Below are positions 45,388 through 53,390 of a stretch of 64,000 nt of DNA, piece by piece. Position 1 is the first letter of the stretch; every line of letters begins with the position of its first letter. The notes beneath the pieces are model-generated. The model was not told the DNA's origin and did no database searches. It saw only the letters and a list, made by a program, of their open reading frames with translations. A program made the translations under genes and the position numbers. The DNA comes from Oxalobacteraceae bacterium (GTDB lineage Bacteria; Pseudomonadota; Gammaproteobacteria; Burkholderiales; Burkholderiaceae_D): assembly GCA_027485795.1 (NCBI GenBank), contig JAIXQK010000105.1, positions 1 to 64,000 on the forward strand, read 5' to 3'.

Positions 45388-46048
45388 GATGTTGAATCAC
45401 TTTGAATCATTGCAGCTGCTTTTAAAAAAATCGCCCGACAGTGCTGCTCGCATCATAGATTTTAACTGCAATATTGCTGCTGGGCTGCATCCTGATCGTC
45501 AAAAACTTTTGTTTCCCGATCTAACATCTAATTTATGGCGAAACCCAAGATTTTTTGATCGACTATCAAAAATAATTTTGAATAAAACAGGGATCGATCA
45601 AGTCAGCTATATTGAAGTACCGAATTCACTGTGGCCGCTCTTTTTGCTGCCAACAGACCGTCTGCAGCGACTGATCGTACTCGTCGGCGCATTGATTCTT
45701 GGAGTTCGAATTCGTGCCAGTTTGTCGCGTGAGCATGTGACGAACTGGAAGAAAAAACTAGGGGAAGAGGCGTATCGCTTTGCAATGAATAGTGCATCGT
45801 TGCTTCCCGCAGCCCAGATCCCTTTACCGGCAATCGCGTCTGATTCAGCCCAAGATATCGGTGCCAGCGCAATCATTTCGGCAGTATCCGGCGAACCAGA
45901 GGCGCTCAAGTCAAGAGTAAGCTTAAAGCTGGCATCCGACGTCAATGTAATCCCAATGGAACCGGAGAAAGCGAGACGTACGCTCCTATTAGTGATGCAG
46001 ATCGTGGAGGCAGAATGGTGTTCATCGCACGCAATACTCAGGGTCTAG
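45380..46048 (+). CDS. sctK: T3SS sorting-platform protein SctK
   Basis: A 222-aa protein located between sctJ and sctL and overlapping both. Sequence conservation is low, as in all SctK proteins, but the length, absence of signal and membrane segments, and composition fit. SctK is the peripheral adaptor between SctD's cytoplasmic domain and the SctQ-SctL pods. The call rests mainly on position. Confidence 0.78.
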   Translation: MIEMLNHFESLQLLLKKSPDSAARIIDFNCNIAAGLHPDRQKLLFPDLTSNLWRNPRFFDRLSKIILNKTGIDQVSYIEVPNSLWPLFLLPTDRLQRLIVLVGALILGVRIRASLSREHVTNWKKKLGEEAYRFAMNSASLLPAAQIPLPAIASDSAQDIGASAIISAVSGEPEALKSRVSLKLASDVNVIPMEPEKARRTLLLVMQIVEAEWCSSHAILRV

Positions 46049-46668
46049 CTAGGCCAATTCCAAAAACAAAGATTCTGGTGGCTGAGGATGTATGGGCCTT
46101 CACGAGTGCACGCCAAGCAATCGCTGCAGCAAATGCTCGGCGTATAGAGATAGAGGCGGCGGCGGTTGCGGCATTCGAAGCCGAACAGAAGCGTGGATAT
46201 CTGGAAGGTCGCGAGGAGGCGCGTATTGAGCAATCGGGCAATATGATCGAGATTATCAGCCAGACGGTTGATTACTTTGCGAAAGTCGAAGCTCAAATGG
46301 TCGATTTAGTGCTGGAAGCGGTACGAAGAATCGCTAATGATTTCGACGATCGACAAAAAATAGAAAAAGTCGTGATGAACTGCCTTTCGCTTGTTCGTAA
46401 TCAACAAAAAATTATGATTAAAGTACATCCGGATCAGCAGCAAAGCATTTCATACGAGATAAAAAAATTCCAAGAGAAGTTTCCGGGCATTGAGCAGATT
46501 GAAGTCGCACCGGATGCTCAGCTATCTCATGATGCTTGCGTGGTTGAATCCGATATTGGCCGAGTCGAAGCAAGTTTGTCTGGCCAAGTGGAAGCGCTTC
46601 GATCAACGCTAGAGCGGGTATTCAAGACGCCTCGAGAAGACGGGGTAGCGGCATCAATAAAGAATTAG
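46015..46668 (+). CDS. sctL: T3SS ATPase stator SctL
   Basis: A 217-aa FliH/YscL-type protein with the central helix ending ESLEGREEARIEQSG-like acidic coil (about 40-80), the V-type-ATPase-subunit-E-like middle, and the C-terminal domain (DACVVESDIGRVEASLSGQVEALR). It bridges the ATPase SctN to SctQ. Its 5' end lies inside sctK, so the two are coupled. The transcript could end after it: a GGAAC box starts six bases after its stop. Confidence 0.9.
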   Translation: MVFIARNTQGLARPIPKTKILVAEDVWAFTSARQAIAAANARRIEIEAAAVAAFEAEQKRGYLEGREEARIEQSGNMIEIISQTVDYFAKVEAQMVDLVLEAVRRIANDFDDRQKIEKVVMNCLSLVRNQQKIMIKVHPDQQQSISYEIKKFQEKFPGIEQIEVAPDAQLSHDACVVESDIGRVEASLSGQVEALRSTLERVFKTPREDGVAASIKN

Positions 46669-46674
46669 ATGGGT

Positions 46675-46704
46675 GGAACACGGTGCCGATTTGTGTCACC
46701 TACC
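46675..46704 (+). promoter_or_regulatory. Putative ECF-type promoter of the chaperone operon
   Basis: GGAAC (46675-46679), 16 bases, TCACCTACC (46696-46704), 25 bp before the ATG at 46729. It would give the CesT-type chaperone genes their own transcript, apart from the long sctI-L operon. Confidence 0.6.
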
Positions 46705-46728
46705 GACGCGACTCATCCGGAGAGATCA

Positions 46729-47208
46729 ATGAATACAAAGTCATGGCGCGCCACATATATCGATTTATGTGAGTCCGTGTTTCGCGAGCTAGGTTTTGAC
46801 CCTCCGGCGATGCTGCACGACGATAACTTGCCGTTAGCCATGGAGATCGAGGTTGATGAGCGGAATTTCGAATTACTGCATTCATCAGCTGACCGGCCGC
46901 ATCAGATTCTAATTCTTTGCCAACTAGACAGCGCTGCCGAGAACATCAGTCGTTCTGAGCTATCGTCAATGCTCTCAAAAAATCTCGACAATATCCGCCG
47001 CTTTCTTCCGTACTACGGCATCAATAGTGATACTCAGACAGTTGTATCGATTTCTGTTGCAGCCTTGGCCGATTTGCAAGCTAACACTTTATTGGAAAAA
47101 TTAAAGTCCATTGCACAAGATGTGCTTTTTTGGCGCGAGCAGCTCGATACATCTTCGGCCGATGCTCGGGGTGTGAAAGCCGATTCCCAGGGGGTAATGC
47201 TCGCATGA
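46729..47208 (+). CDS. CesT-family T3SS chaperone
   Basis: A 159-aa protein from the ATG at 46729 (GGAGAG precedes it); the longer frame from 46669 would cover the promoter box. It has the small class I chaperone pattern: N-terminal helix with LGFDPPAMLHDDNLPLAMEI, acidic beta strands, and the C-terminal helix. Such proteins dimerise and bind effector N termini. It overlaps the next chaperone gene by four bases (ATGA). Its client is not shown. Confidence 0.78.
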   Translation: MNTKSWRATYIDLCESVFRELGFDPPAMLHDDNLPLAMEIEVDERNFELLHSSADRPHQILILCQLDSAAENISRSELSSMLSKNLDNIRRFLPYYGINSDTQTVVSISVAALADLQANTLLEKLKSIAQDVLFWREQLDTSSADARGVKADSQGVMLA

Positions 47209-47690
47209 ATCCTTACGCAATAAGTGGTCCAAGATACCGGTTTTTGAATGTTGTGAATGAGCTGAGGATTGCGCTTGGCTATTCAATGCGTTCAGAAGAG
47301 CAAGAGGACGGAGAAGAAGTTGCTATGGAAATGATGTATGGCGGCTTCGATTTTTCCATCGTTCACTCCTTGGTGAATAAGCCAGATTCTGTCCTGCTGG
47401 AATGCATATTTGGCCCATTGCCCGAGGCGCGCGCTGAAAAAATTATGCGCCGCTTATTGGAAATGAATGCAGCCCTTGCGGAACTAGATGGTTCCTCATT
47501 TAGCCTAGATGCAACAAGACAATTGCTCATGTATACGCTGGAGCTTGAGCTTGGCCAGCTTGATGGCAATGTGCTGCTTCGCAAGCTAACTGAGACCGTT
47601 TGGCACGGTCAGCGGTGGCAGCAATCTTATTTTATGAATGCTGTGGAATCAAAACCGACTGAGTTAATGAATCCGGTTCAGCTTGCCTGA
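47205..47690 (+). CDS. CesT-family T3SS chaperone
   Basis: A 161-aa second class I-type chaperone from the ATG at 47205, overlapping the previous stop. The acidic strand region DGEEVAMEMMYGGFDFSIVH and the C-terminal helix with LLRKLTETVWHGQRW fit the fold. The two overlapping genes suggest a heterodimer or two chaperones made in equal amounts. The AT-rich coiled-coil gene 22 bp downstream is the nearest candidate client. Confidence 0.75.
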   Translation: MNPYAISGPRYRFLNVVNELRIALGYSMRSEEQEDGEEVAMEMMYGGFDFSIVHSLVNKPDSVLLECIFGPLPEARAEKIMRRLLEMNAALAELDGSSFSLDATRQLLMYTLELELGQLDGNVLLRKLTETVWHGQRWQQSYFMNAVESKPTELMNPVQLA

Positions 47691-47711
47691 TAAATTTCCC
47701 TGGAGATTAAA

Positions 47712-48395
47712 ATGTCGACTCCTGTATCAAATACAACCTTATCGAATAGATCGACTACAGACAATATTGATGGAACAGCAGATCCGACTACAGTAAAAAA
47801 AGTCGATGGTAGTGTTAAGCTTGGAAAAAAAATCGATGGGGCAAAGGGAAAAGAAATCAAAAATGATTGGCTAACATCCATTTCTAATGTCAATAAACAG
47901 TTGACGGAAATCTCTAAAGAATTGGATGAAATTTCTAAAGAAATCGAAAAAATGTCTAAACGATTTGATGAAATTAAAAAAAATGCTGCTTCAAAATCAA
48001 GCACCAAAAATACGACAACTTCTTCATCTAGTAGTGACCCACTGGTCGCAAGTTCTCGAACTGACCAAGTCGACGGAGATAGTGCAGAAGAATCTGAAGA
48101 TGATGTCAAAAATTATTTAGACGATGCTTTAAAGAGCATCCAAAAAGCCTCTACAGCTTCTAAATCAATAGCAAATAATTTTAAAGAAAAAGTTCAGACC
48201 AAAGTCGAAAAAGCAGTAACTGCTTTAAATAATTTTGATAGTAATGAATCTTCTGCAAAAGATAAAGAATTAAAAAAAATGAAAAATAACTTAAACCAGA
48301 GATTACAAGCAATATTGCACGGCCTCGAGGAGATTGATTTGTCTCCAGGTAAAACTTATCTAGAACACGATCTGACAGTTGAGAAAAGCATGTAA
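47712..48395 (+). CDS. Ser/Thr-rich coiled-coil protein, candidate T3S substrate
   Basis: A 227-aa protein I do not recognise. The first 35 residues are rich in Ser, Thr and Asn, typical of T3S signals. A heptad-patterned coiled coil (about 50-92, K/E/I/L-rich) is followed by a Ser-rich linker (SSTKNTTTSSSSS) and a second helical region (about 130-205). The codons are much more AT-rich than those of the flanking genes. It lies 22 bp after two overlapping CesT-type chaperone genes, the usual place for their client. No known effector domain is seen. Confidence 0.6.
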   Translation: MSTPVSNTTLSNRSTTDNIDGTADPTTVKKVDGSVKLGKKIDGAKGKEIKNDWLTSISNVNKQLTEISKELDEISKEIEKMSKRFDEIKKNAASKSSTKNTTTSSSSSDPLVASSRTDQVDGDSAEESEDDVKNYLDDALKSIQKASTASKSIANNFKEKVQTKVEKAVTALNNFDSNESSAKDKELKKMKNNLNQRLQAILHGLEEIDLSPGKTYLEHDLTVEKSM

Positions 48396-48621
48396 AATTC
48401 TAGCTGCCGAGAGCATTCGGCAATTCAACACATATTGTAGTTGTAATTGATTACCGTTGAGATCGTCTCTGATCGTCAAGGTAAGGATTTTCGGCGCTAC
48501 ACCAAACTATGCCTTGCGCTTAGTTCTGAATAGCGCTTACAGTCATAGCTTTTCTCATCACTCGTTTATTGAATTTCAATTGTTCTTAGGCCGATAATCA
48601 AGGTCGATATGTCTCCGGAAT
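48396..48621. other. Intergenic region with a weak hairpin, no gene seen
   Basis: The gap lies between the coiled-coil gene (plus) and the sycN-like gene (minus), which converge. TGCCGA (48405-48410) and TCGGCA (48417-48422) form a 6-bp stem with a 6-base loop but have no T-run, so a terminator is only possible. The rest is unremarkable. Confidence 0.5.
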
Positions 48622-49005
48622 TTACAGAGCATTTGAAACTTGGTTTGAAATTTCACCTAAATCATCTAAGGCTTTTTCCATATCGCTGAGCATGAATGCC
48701 CGTTCGGGTATCCTGAACGCGAGGATGAGTTCTCGCTGGTCGTAAGCAATCTGTAATGGCCAACGCCGTGCAAATCGGTAGTGGGTCAATTTAAGTGCGT
48801 TACGATATTGTTGTGCGGTTAGGTAGTTCGCGGGAATTGTTCGATAAATGATGACGTCCGAAGCTGCCTCGGATGCCTTGTAAAAGAGACTGATACTTGA
48901 CAGATCGCCTGTGCCCAGTCTTATCGCTCCGTCATGGTCAAATGAAAGTTCAGGGATCCCAATGCGTCTCCCAAATTCTGCAACGACTTGTTCTACCCAG
49001 TTCAT
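48622..49005 (-). CDS. SycN-like chaperone of SctW
   Basis: A 127-aa class I-type chaperone starting MNWVEQVVAEFGRRIGIPEL, close in pattern to Yersinia SycN (MSWIEPIISHFCQDLGVP). In Yersinia SycN with YscB binds YopN. Its ATG overlaps the tyeA-like stop (ATGA). The order sctW-tyeA-sycN equals yopN-tyeA-sycN. A YscB partner is not identified, unless one of the CesT-type proteins takes that part. Confidence 0.78.
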   Translation of the reverse strand: MNWVEQVVAEFGRRIGIPELSFDHDGAIRLGTGDLSSISLFYKASEAASDVIIYRTIPANYLTAQQYRNALKLTHYRFARRWPLQIAYDQRELILAFRIPERAFMLSDMEKALDDLGEISNQVSNAL

Positions 49006-49340
49006 ACGCCACCTGCTATTTTTGCATCGGCTGAACCTTCAGCCAGTTTGGGTACTTCAGCATCTGATTCCTCGCGCAAAATTGCATTATCCAAGGCAGC
49101 TTGAGCGGCATCTATGATTGCGGATCGTGAATGATCGTCTTGATAAACCTTAAAAGGCAGCTCCCGCAGGATTTGCTGTAATCCCGTAAGAAAGTAGACT
49201 TCAGGTGCACCGGGCGGGATCTTCAAGTTATGGATCATTCGGTCGAAATGGGTGGGAGATACCCAGCCATCGGACAGAATTTTTATGATCGCTTGAAGGA
49301 GTTCCTGCTCATTAATCTCAGACGGCAGCGGGCTGGCCAT
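49002..49340 (-). CDS. TyeA-like T3SS gatekeeper subunit
   Basis: A 112-aa helical protein with the TyeA pattern: ILSDGWVSPTHFDRMIHNLKI, then YFLTGLQQILRELPFKVYQDD and a last helix IDAAQAALDNAILREE. TyeA completes the YopN gatekeeper. It overlaps the 3' end of sctW by 23 bp in another frame, so a YopN-TyeA frameshift fusion, as known in Yersinia, is conceivable. The last 25 residues are an Ala/Gly tail. Confidence 0.85.
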   Translation of the reverse strand: MASPLPSEINEQELLQAIIKILSDGWVSPTHFDRMIHNLKIPPGAPEVYFLTGLQQILRELPFKVYQDDHSRSAIIDAAQAALDNAILREESDAEVPKLAEGSADAKIAGGV

Positions 49341-50409
49341 AGATTCTTTGTAAGCCTTTGAGGAGTGAGTCTATTTTTTCAATCAAGGTTGTAGAGATAT
49401 GCATGAATGAGAGCTCAGACAACAAACTCTCGAGTTTGATTTTGTCGGTTGATCTTTCCTCTTGATCAAGCTGCAATTCATCCGCGAGCGTTTGTTTCAT
49501 AAGAGGAATGATATGTCTAAGCTCTGCTGTAGTGTGCCGTTTAATCAAAGCTGTAAATGTGTGCAAGAAATTACCGGCATGTTGTAGTGCGCCAGAATAA
49601 CTTTCAATAAACCGCTCTGGGTCGCCTGTCTCAAATCCTTTTTCGATACTGTTTCTGGCAAGCTTGATTCTGCTACCGTCGTCAATTTCAAGCTGAAGCA
49701 GCGCATCGTCAAGATGTTCGCGTAATGCTTTTAGCTGGTTCTGGTCTAAGTCCGGCAATCCTTGAGCATCGCGTAGCTTGTTCTTGAGTGCCTCAGGGTT
49801 GAACCTCAGGGTCTTCATCATGGCGTGTAATTCATCAGGATCCTCCGGTAAGCCCTCAGTCTCAGCCAGTAGGGCTTTCATCTTGGCAGGATCGTCCCCG
49901 GCTTCCTGTAGTTGCTGGGCCAAGACCTCTAGCTTGGCATCAGCCCAATTTCCCGGTGTCATTTTGGCGATGAAGTCACCTTGATTGCCTTGAAGCGCGC
50001 TTGATAGTTTATTTAGCGCAACATAATGCTGTAGGAGGTTGTTTAGACTGCCGTCCTGCTTTGGCATCGATTGTTGACCCAAGAAATGCTTCAGGTAGCT
50101 CTGTGCCAGCTTGGTAGTTTCTATATCACCACCGAAGACCTTCGCAAGCTTCCCGAGTGTGTCTGCAGAGATAGGCAGACTTCGGGCGTCAAGACTTAAG
50201 GTGCGCTCCCCCAGAGTCTTTCGATCAGTCGGTGCGTCTAGACCAGACCGCTGGCGGTACTCGGTTTTTCGGATTTCACTGTCGATATCTTTTTCCTGCC
50301 GAACGCGCACCGTCAGGCCGTTCCATGTGCCGCTAGCTAGGTGATCTTTGGCCTCCCTGAGTGTTTGACTGCCAAAGGCCCTTCTTGCGTTGATGACTTG
50401 TTCAACCAT
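49318..50409 (-). CDS. sctW: T3SS gatekeeper SctW (YopN/InvE/BopN-like)
   Basis: A 363-aa all-helical gatekeeper that blocks effector export until contact and orders translocator before effector secretion. The N-terminal 80 residues are polar; the HrpJ/InvE domain follows at about 100-310 (LAQSYLKHFLGQQ, FETGDPERFIESYSGALQHAGNF). A separate tyeA-like gene follows, so this is the short, YopN-type version. The ATG at 50409 lies about 50 bp downstream of a GGAAC-N16-ATAC box. Confidence 0.85.
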   Translation of the reverse strand: MVEQVINARRAFGSQTLREAKDHLASGTWNGLTVRVRQEKDIDSEIRKTEYRQRSGLDAPTDRKTLGERTLSLDARSLPISADTLGKLAKVFGGDIETTKLAQSYLKHFLGQQSMPKQDGSLNNLLQHYVALNKLSSALQGNQGDFIAKMTPGNWADAKLEVLAQQLQEAGDDPAKMKALLAETEGLPEDPDELHAMMKTLRFNPEALKNKLRDAQGLPDLDQNQLKALREHLDDALLQLEIDDGSRIKLARNSIEKGFETGDPERFIESYSGALQHAGNFLHTFTALIKRHTTAELRHIIPLMKQTLADELQLDQEERSTDKIKLESLLSELSFMHISTTLIEKIDSLLKGLQRIYGQPAAV

Positions 50410-50455
50410 TTTTATATCCTTGCGCTAGGGTAGCTATTCCTTTACTGCACTTGCC

Positions 50456-50485
50456 AATAAGTATCTGGGGAGGCTGTCTTGTTCC
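50456..50485 (-). promoter_or_regulatory. Putative ECF-type promoter of sctW-tyeA-sycN
   Basis: On the minus strand GGAAC (50485-50481), 16 bases, ATACTTATT (50464-50456), 47 bp before the sctW start. The bases after the -10-like core resemble those of the sctX box (NNACTNATT). Confidence 0.6.
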
Positions 50486-50503
50486 CGCATCACAAAGGGC
50501 CTA

Positions 50504-50533
50504 GGAACTCGAAATTCTCAAATGTTACCGAGG
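50504..50533 (+). promoter_or_regulatory. Putative ECF-type promoter of the 50582-sctN operon
   Basis: GGAAC (50504-50508), 16 bases, TTACCGAGG (50525-50533), 49 bp before the TTG at 50582. The box would leave the upstream ATG at 50522 outside the transcript, which supports the TTG start. It is divergent from the sctW box 18 bp to the left. Confidence 0.62.
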
Positions 50534-50581
50534 TTTGGCTACCATAAATTCCGCGTCGAAGCATCGTTTAGGAGAGCTAGC

Positions 50582-50893
50582 TTGGCAGTCCCAGATGAAC
50601 AGACCGTCATGAATAACGCGAAGCATGCCGTAATTGCGGCGCGTAAAGCAGTCGATGAGGCACGTCGTGCTATTGAAAATGCTGAGTATTTTTTTAGAGA
50701 AGTTGGTATCGATTCAGAGTCTCCGGAACTGGCACTAGCTCATCTCGTTGACCCTACTAAGCGCGAAGAAGTCGACGGTATCGTCGCGGCTGCCCTGCAG
50801 GAGATAGACCGGCAAGCTGAAGAAGCGATTCGAGGAGCGCGAGGGCAGCATCTGAATCCTGCCATCAAGCGTGCACCACGTTCGCTGATATGA
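50582..50893 (+). CDS. Small helical T3SS-locus protein, unrecognised
   Basis: A 103-aa protein from TTG at 50582, which has AGGAG seven bases upstream; an ATG at 50522 is in frame but lies inside the promoter box. Two Ala/Glu/Arg-rich helices (about 8-40 and 60-92) flank a short loop. It is charged, has no signal peptide or membrane segment, and I do not recognise a family. Size and place ahead of two putative secreted proteins would suit a chaperone or regulator. First gene of the 50582-sctN operon. Confidence 0.65.
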   Translation: MAVPDEQTVMNNAKHAVIAARKAVDEARRAIENAEYFFREVGIDSESPELALAHLVDPTKREEVDGIVAAALQEIDRQAEEAIRGARGQHLNPAIKRAPRSLI

Positions 50894-50932
50894 GTTTTTG
50901 AAATACAGAAATAATTTTGTTGGGGGGGTATT

Positions 50933-52003
50933 GTGTCAATAAGTCAAACGCCTTCGTTGTCTAATTTATCGACAACATCAATTACTGTCCCGAGTTCAGC
51001 CAGTTTTATTGGAGGAAGTGAAGATGCTTTGTTGATGCAATCAGTGGTATTGATATCAACTACAGATCGACTACGTGACAATATTCGCCGAAATGTTAGC
51101 GCCGCTGGTGTACTAGTAGAGAATTTCAACACACTGGCAAGCAGGTTAAGCAATTTGGGTAAGGTTATAAAAAACGACTGGACGCCTGTCACTTACGACG
51201 CGCTGAAAGCCTCTGATAAAGATGCGGTTTCGCTACGAAGTCTATTTGCGAAAGATGGCCCAAATTTGGGTGACTCACTTAGCCAGAGCACCAATGTGCT
51301 TGCCAGATTGGTTGCAGACGGTATTTCCCTGAACGCGCCCAAACGGACACCCGTAATGGAGGAACACTTCACTGCGGTCGGTGGCAAGATTGATTTCAGC
51401 ACCCGTCCAGGAAAAGCCAGTGTTGACTGGCGGTCTGATCAGGACCTGGTAAGCATTGGGCCAGTCACCACGGCGGGTAGTTTTGCTGGAAGTTTTGTAA
51501 AAACTTCAGAGGTGCGTGATGCCAAAGGAAGCTTGATTTCAGCGACACGCTACACAGTATTTGTTGACTATCCAAACCTTCGGCCGAGCAAATCCGATCT
51601 TGACACGTCATTCTTAGGCTATCTTCAAAGACTTTCGCCTATCTTGTCGGACTTAGAGTCGCTGTTTTCAAATATTTCCGAAGATACAGATTTGCTTGAT
51701 GAGCGTATTCGTCAAGAAATAAACAAGTCGAATTTGGATCAGCAGGATTATTTGAAAAATCAGCAGCAAAAGTTCACAAACCTGTTAGAGATAAACCGAC
51801 TACTTAAGATTTATCGTTCAGAAATCCTGAATATGAGTTTTATGCGGTCACAAAATTCCCCCGATACGATTACAGACCTTTTGCCGTTACAAAAAAATGA
51901 AACTGCGGCAGAGCTCGACAAGATTTCCTTGCTTCGCCCAGTGGTTGATCAATTGTATCGGTATGCAAACGATCAGGCCGATGATGTATTGAACAGCAAA
52001 TAA
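50933..52003 (+). CDS. Putative secreted T3SS-locus protein, unrecognised (356 aa)
   Basis: Starts with GTG at 50933 after a G-rich Shine-Dalgarno. The first 30 residues are Ser/Thr-rich with few charges, typical of a T3S signal. An N-terminal helical part (about 32-75, with LRDNIRRNVSAAGVLVENF) leads to a beta-rich middle (about 140-215) and a C-terminal helical part (about 220-300). There is no Sec signal or membrane segment. The helix-beta-helix plan recalls tip or gatekeeper-like secreted proteins, but I see no family match. The gene is AT-rich like others of the island. Confidence 0.6.
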   Translation: MSISQTPSLSNLSTTSITVPSSASFIGGSEDALLMQSVVLISTTDRLRDNIRRNVSAAGVLVENFNTLASRLSNLGKVIKNDWTPVTYDALKASDKDAVSLRSLFAKDGPNLGDSLSQSTNVLARLVADGISLNAPKRTPVMEEHFTAVGGKIDFSTRPGKASVDWRSDQDLVSIGPVTTAGSFAGSFVKTSEVRDAKGSLISATRYTVFVDYPNLRPSKSDLDTSFLGYLQRLSPILSDLESLFSNISEDTDLLDERIRQEINKSNLDQQDYLKNQQQKFTNLLEINRLLKIYRSEILNMSFMRSQNSPDTITDLLPLQKNETAAELDKISLLRPVVDQLYRYANDQADDVLNSK

Positions 52004-52020
52004 GTATCGGAGTTTATTCA

Positions 52021-53379
52021 ATGCCATCTAATACGACATCTATCCTTATTTCTGAAGGATTTTCACAACGATCTCCATGGCTAATTGAGGAGCTTGATAC
52101 CAATTTAAAGAACTATACAGTGGCATCTTTTGCCTCGTCGGGCGCAAATCAAAGTACCGCCATGAAGACTCAGACTCAAGTGCTAGTAGAACAAACCAAT
52201 CAGCTTGAAAAAATGCAGATATTTGCTGAAAAAATTAGCTTGGGAAGTCCTACAGCAGTTGTTGTTGATGCCTCGGGCAGAGTGCTGGTCAGCAATGCAA
52301 GACAATTCTCGGATTTGATTGGACGTTCGGTGGAAAGCTTGGCCAAGTCAGACTCAGAGGTTGATCGATTGATTGAATTGACAAATAACCTCAGAAATAG
52401 CGTACCAGCAGTAAATCTTGGTGGGCAAGCGTATGTATCAGTAACTGTAAACACCGGAACGCCACCAGTCGATCGGATAATCGCTGTCCCGCTGAGAGTT
52501 TGGGGTAGTGATCTTTCCGCGATATCTGGTACGTCTTTACAAGCGTTTACCTGCTACGCGTACAAAGCAGCTAATGGAACAATTACCTACCGAATTTTGG
52601 ATGAAGATAAACAAAATTTAACAGTCACCAAGGTTGAGGCACTCACGAACCCCGATCCTAGTCGGGCTTATGACGCTTTTCGCATTAATACGGGTACTTC
52701 CGATTCGCCTAGCTACAAGGTTTTTGCTCCACAAGATATCTCTAAGACTTTCCCTACGAGCGCCTCCCAGGAGATACTTTATCGGAATGTCTTTACCGGA
52801 GAACTTAGGCTCGTAGGGCCTTCCAAAGCAAATATTGCATTCACGAATACTCAGGGTTTTGTCGTGCCTGCTGACCAAAATGAACTGAACTACTGGTTCG
52901 GGCAGTCCGGTGCAGCTCGACTAATCGCGACAAATACCCAGTTGCTAGCCGATGGTGTCAAGATGCCTATCCCACCCGATACATTCCAATGGAAGTACAA
53001 AGACTTTACAGGAGGTGGTTTTGGAAACTATCCGCCAAAAAAAGGATTGCCGTCTGATGTCACCCTTGCGGTCGGTAGCCTTGTGGAGGACTCTAACGTC
53101 GGAAAAATCTACTTCATCAGCGGAAAGCTAAATAATGTAAATACATTCGTCGAGGTTGAAAAAGTCGGCGATCCATTTGTTTTACGGTTATCAAATGAAA
53201 ATCTTTTGAATATCAGGGGTCAATATACGGAGCGAATCGCGCAAATGACTCAACGTACTACCGAGCAACAATTATTTTTAAATTCACTTTTACAAAGGCT
53301 TAATTTGTACTTCGATGCGGCTTCGAATGTCCTGAAAGCGTTTTCAGATCTCAACAGCAAGTTATCTAATACCCGCTGA
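52021..53379 (+). CDS. Putative secreted T3SS-locus protein, unrecognised (452 aa)
   Basis: ATG at 52021 with GGAG nine bases upstream. The N terminus is Ser/Thr-rich and uncharged, a T3S-signal pattern. A helical stretch (about 45-75) is followed by a long beta-rich middle (about 75-395), with a segment [18 protein letters not shown] that vaguely recalls a sensor-domain strand pair, and a C-terminal amphipathic helix pair (about 400-450) resembling the polymerising coil of tip, needle or EspA-type proteins. No enzymatic motif is seen. It abuts sctN, so it is made with core export parts. Confidence 0.6.
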   Translation: MPSNTTSILISEGFSQRSPWLIEELDTNLKNYTVASFASSGANQSTAMKTQTQVLVEQTNQLEKMQIFAEKISLGSPTAVVVDASGRVLVSNARQFSDLIGRSVESLAKSDSEVDRLIELTNNLRNSVPAVNLGGQAYVSVTVNTGTPPVDRIIAVPLRVWGSDLSAISGTSLQAFTCYAYKAANGTITYRILDEDKQNLTVTKVEALTNPDPSRAYDAFRINTGTSDSPSYKVFAPQDISKTFPTSASQEILYRNVFTGELRLVGPSKANIAFTNTQGFVVPADQNELNYWFGQSGAARLIATNTQLLADGVKMPIPPDTFQWKYKDFTGGGFGNYPPKKGLPSDVTLAVGSLVEDSNVGKIYFISGKLNNVNTFVEVEKVGDPFVLRLSNENLLNIRGQYTERIAQMTQRTTEQQLFLNSLLQRLNLYFDAASNVLKAFSDLNSKLSNTR

Positions 53380-53390
53380 CTGAAGTGACG

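Noticed and set aside
52573..52602. GGAAC inside the 452-aa gene
   Set aside because: No NNAC at the right distance and no start nearby; expected by chance.
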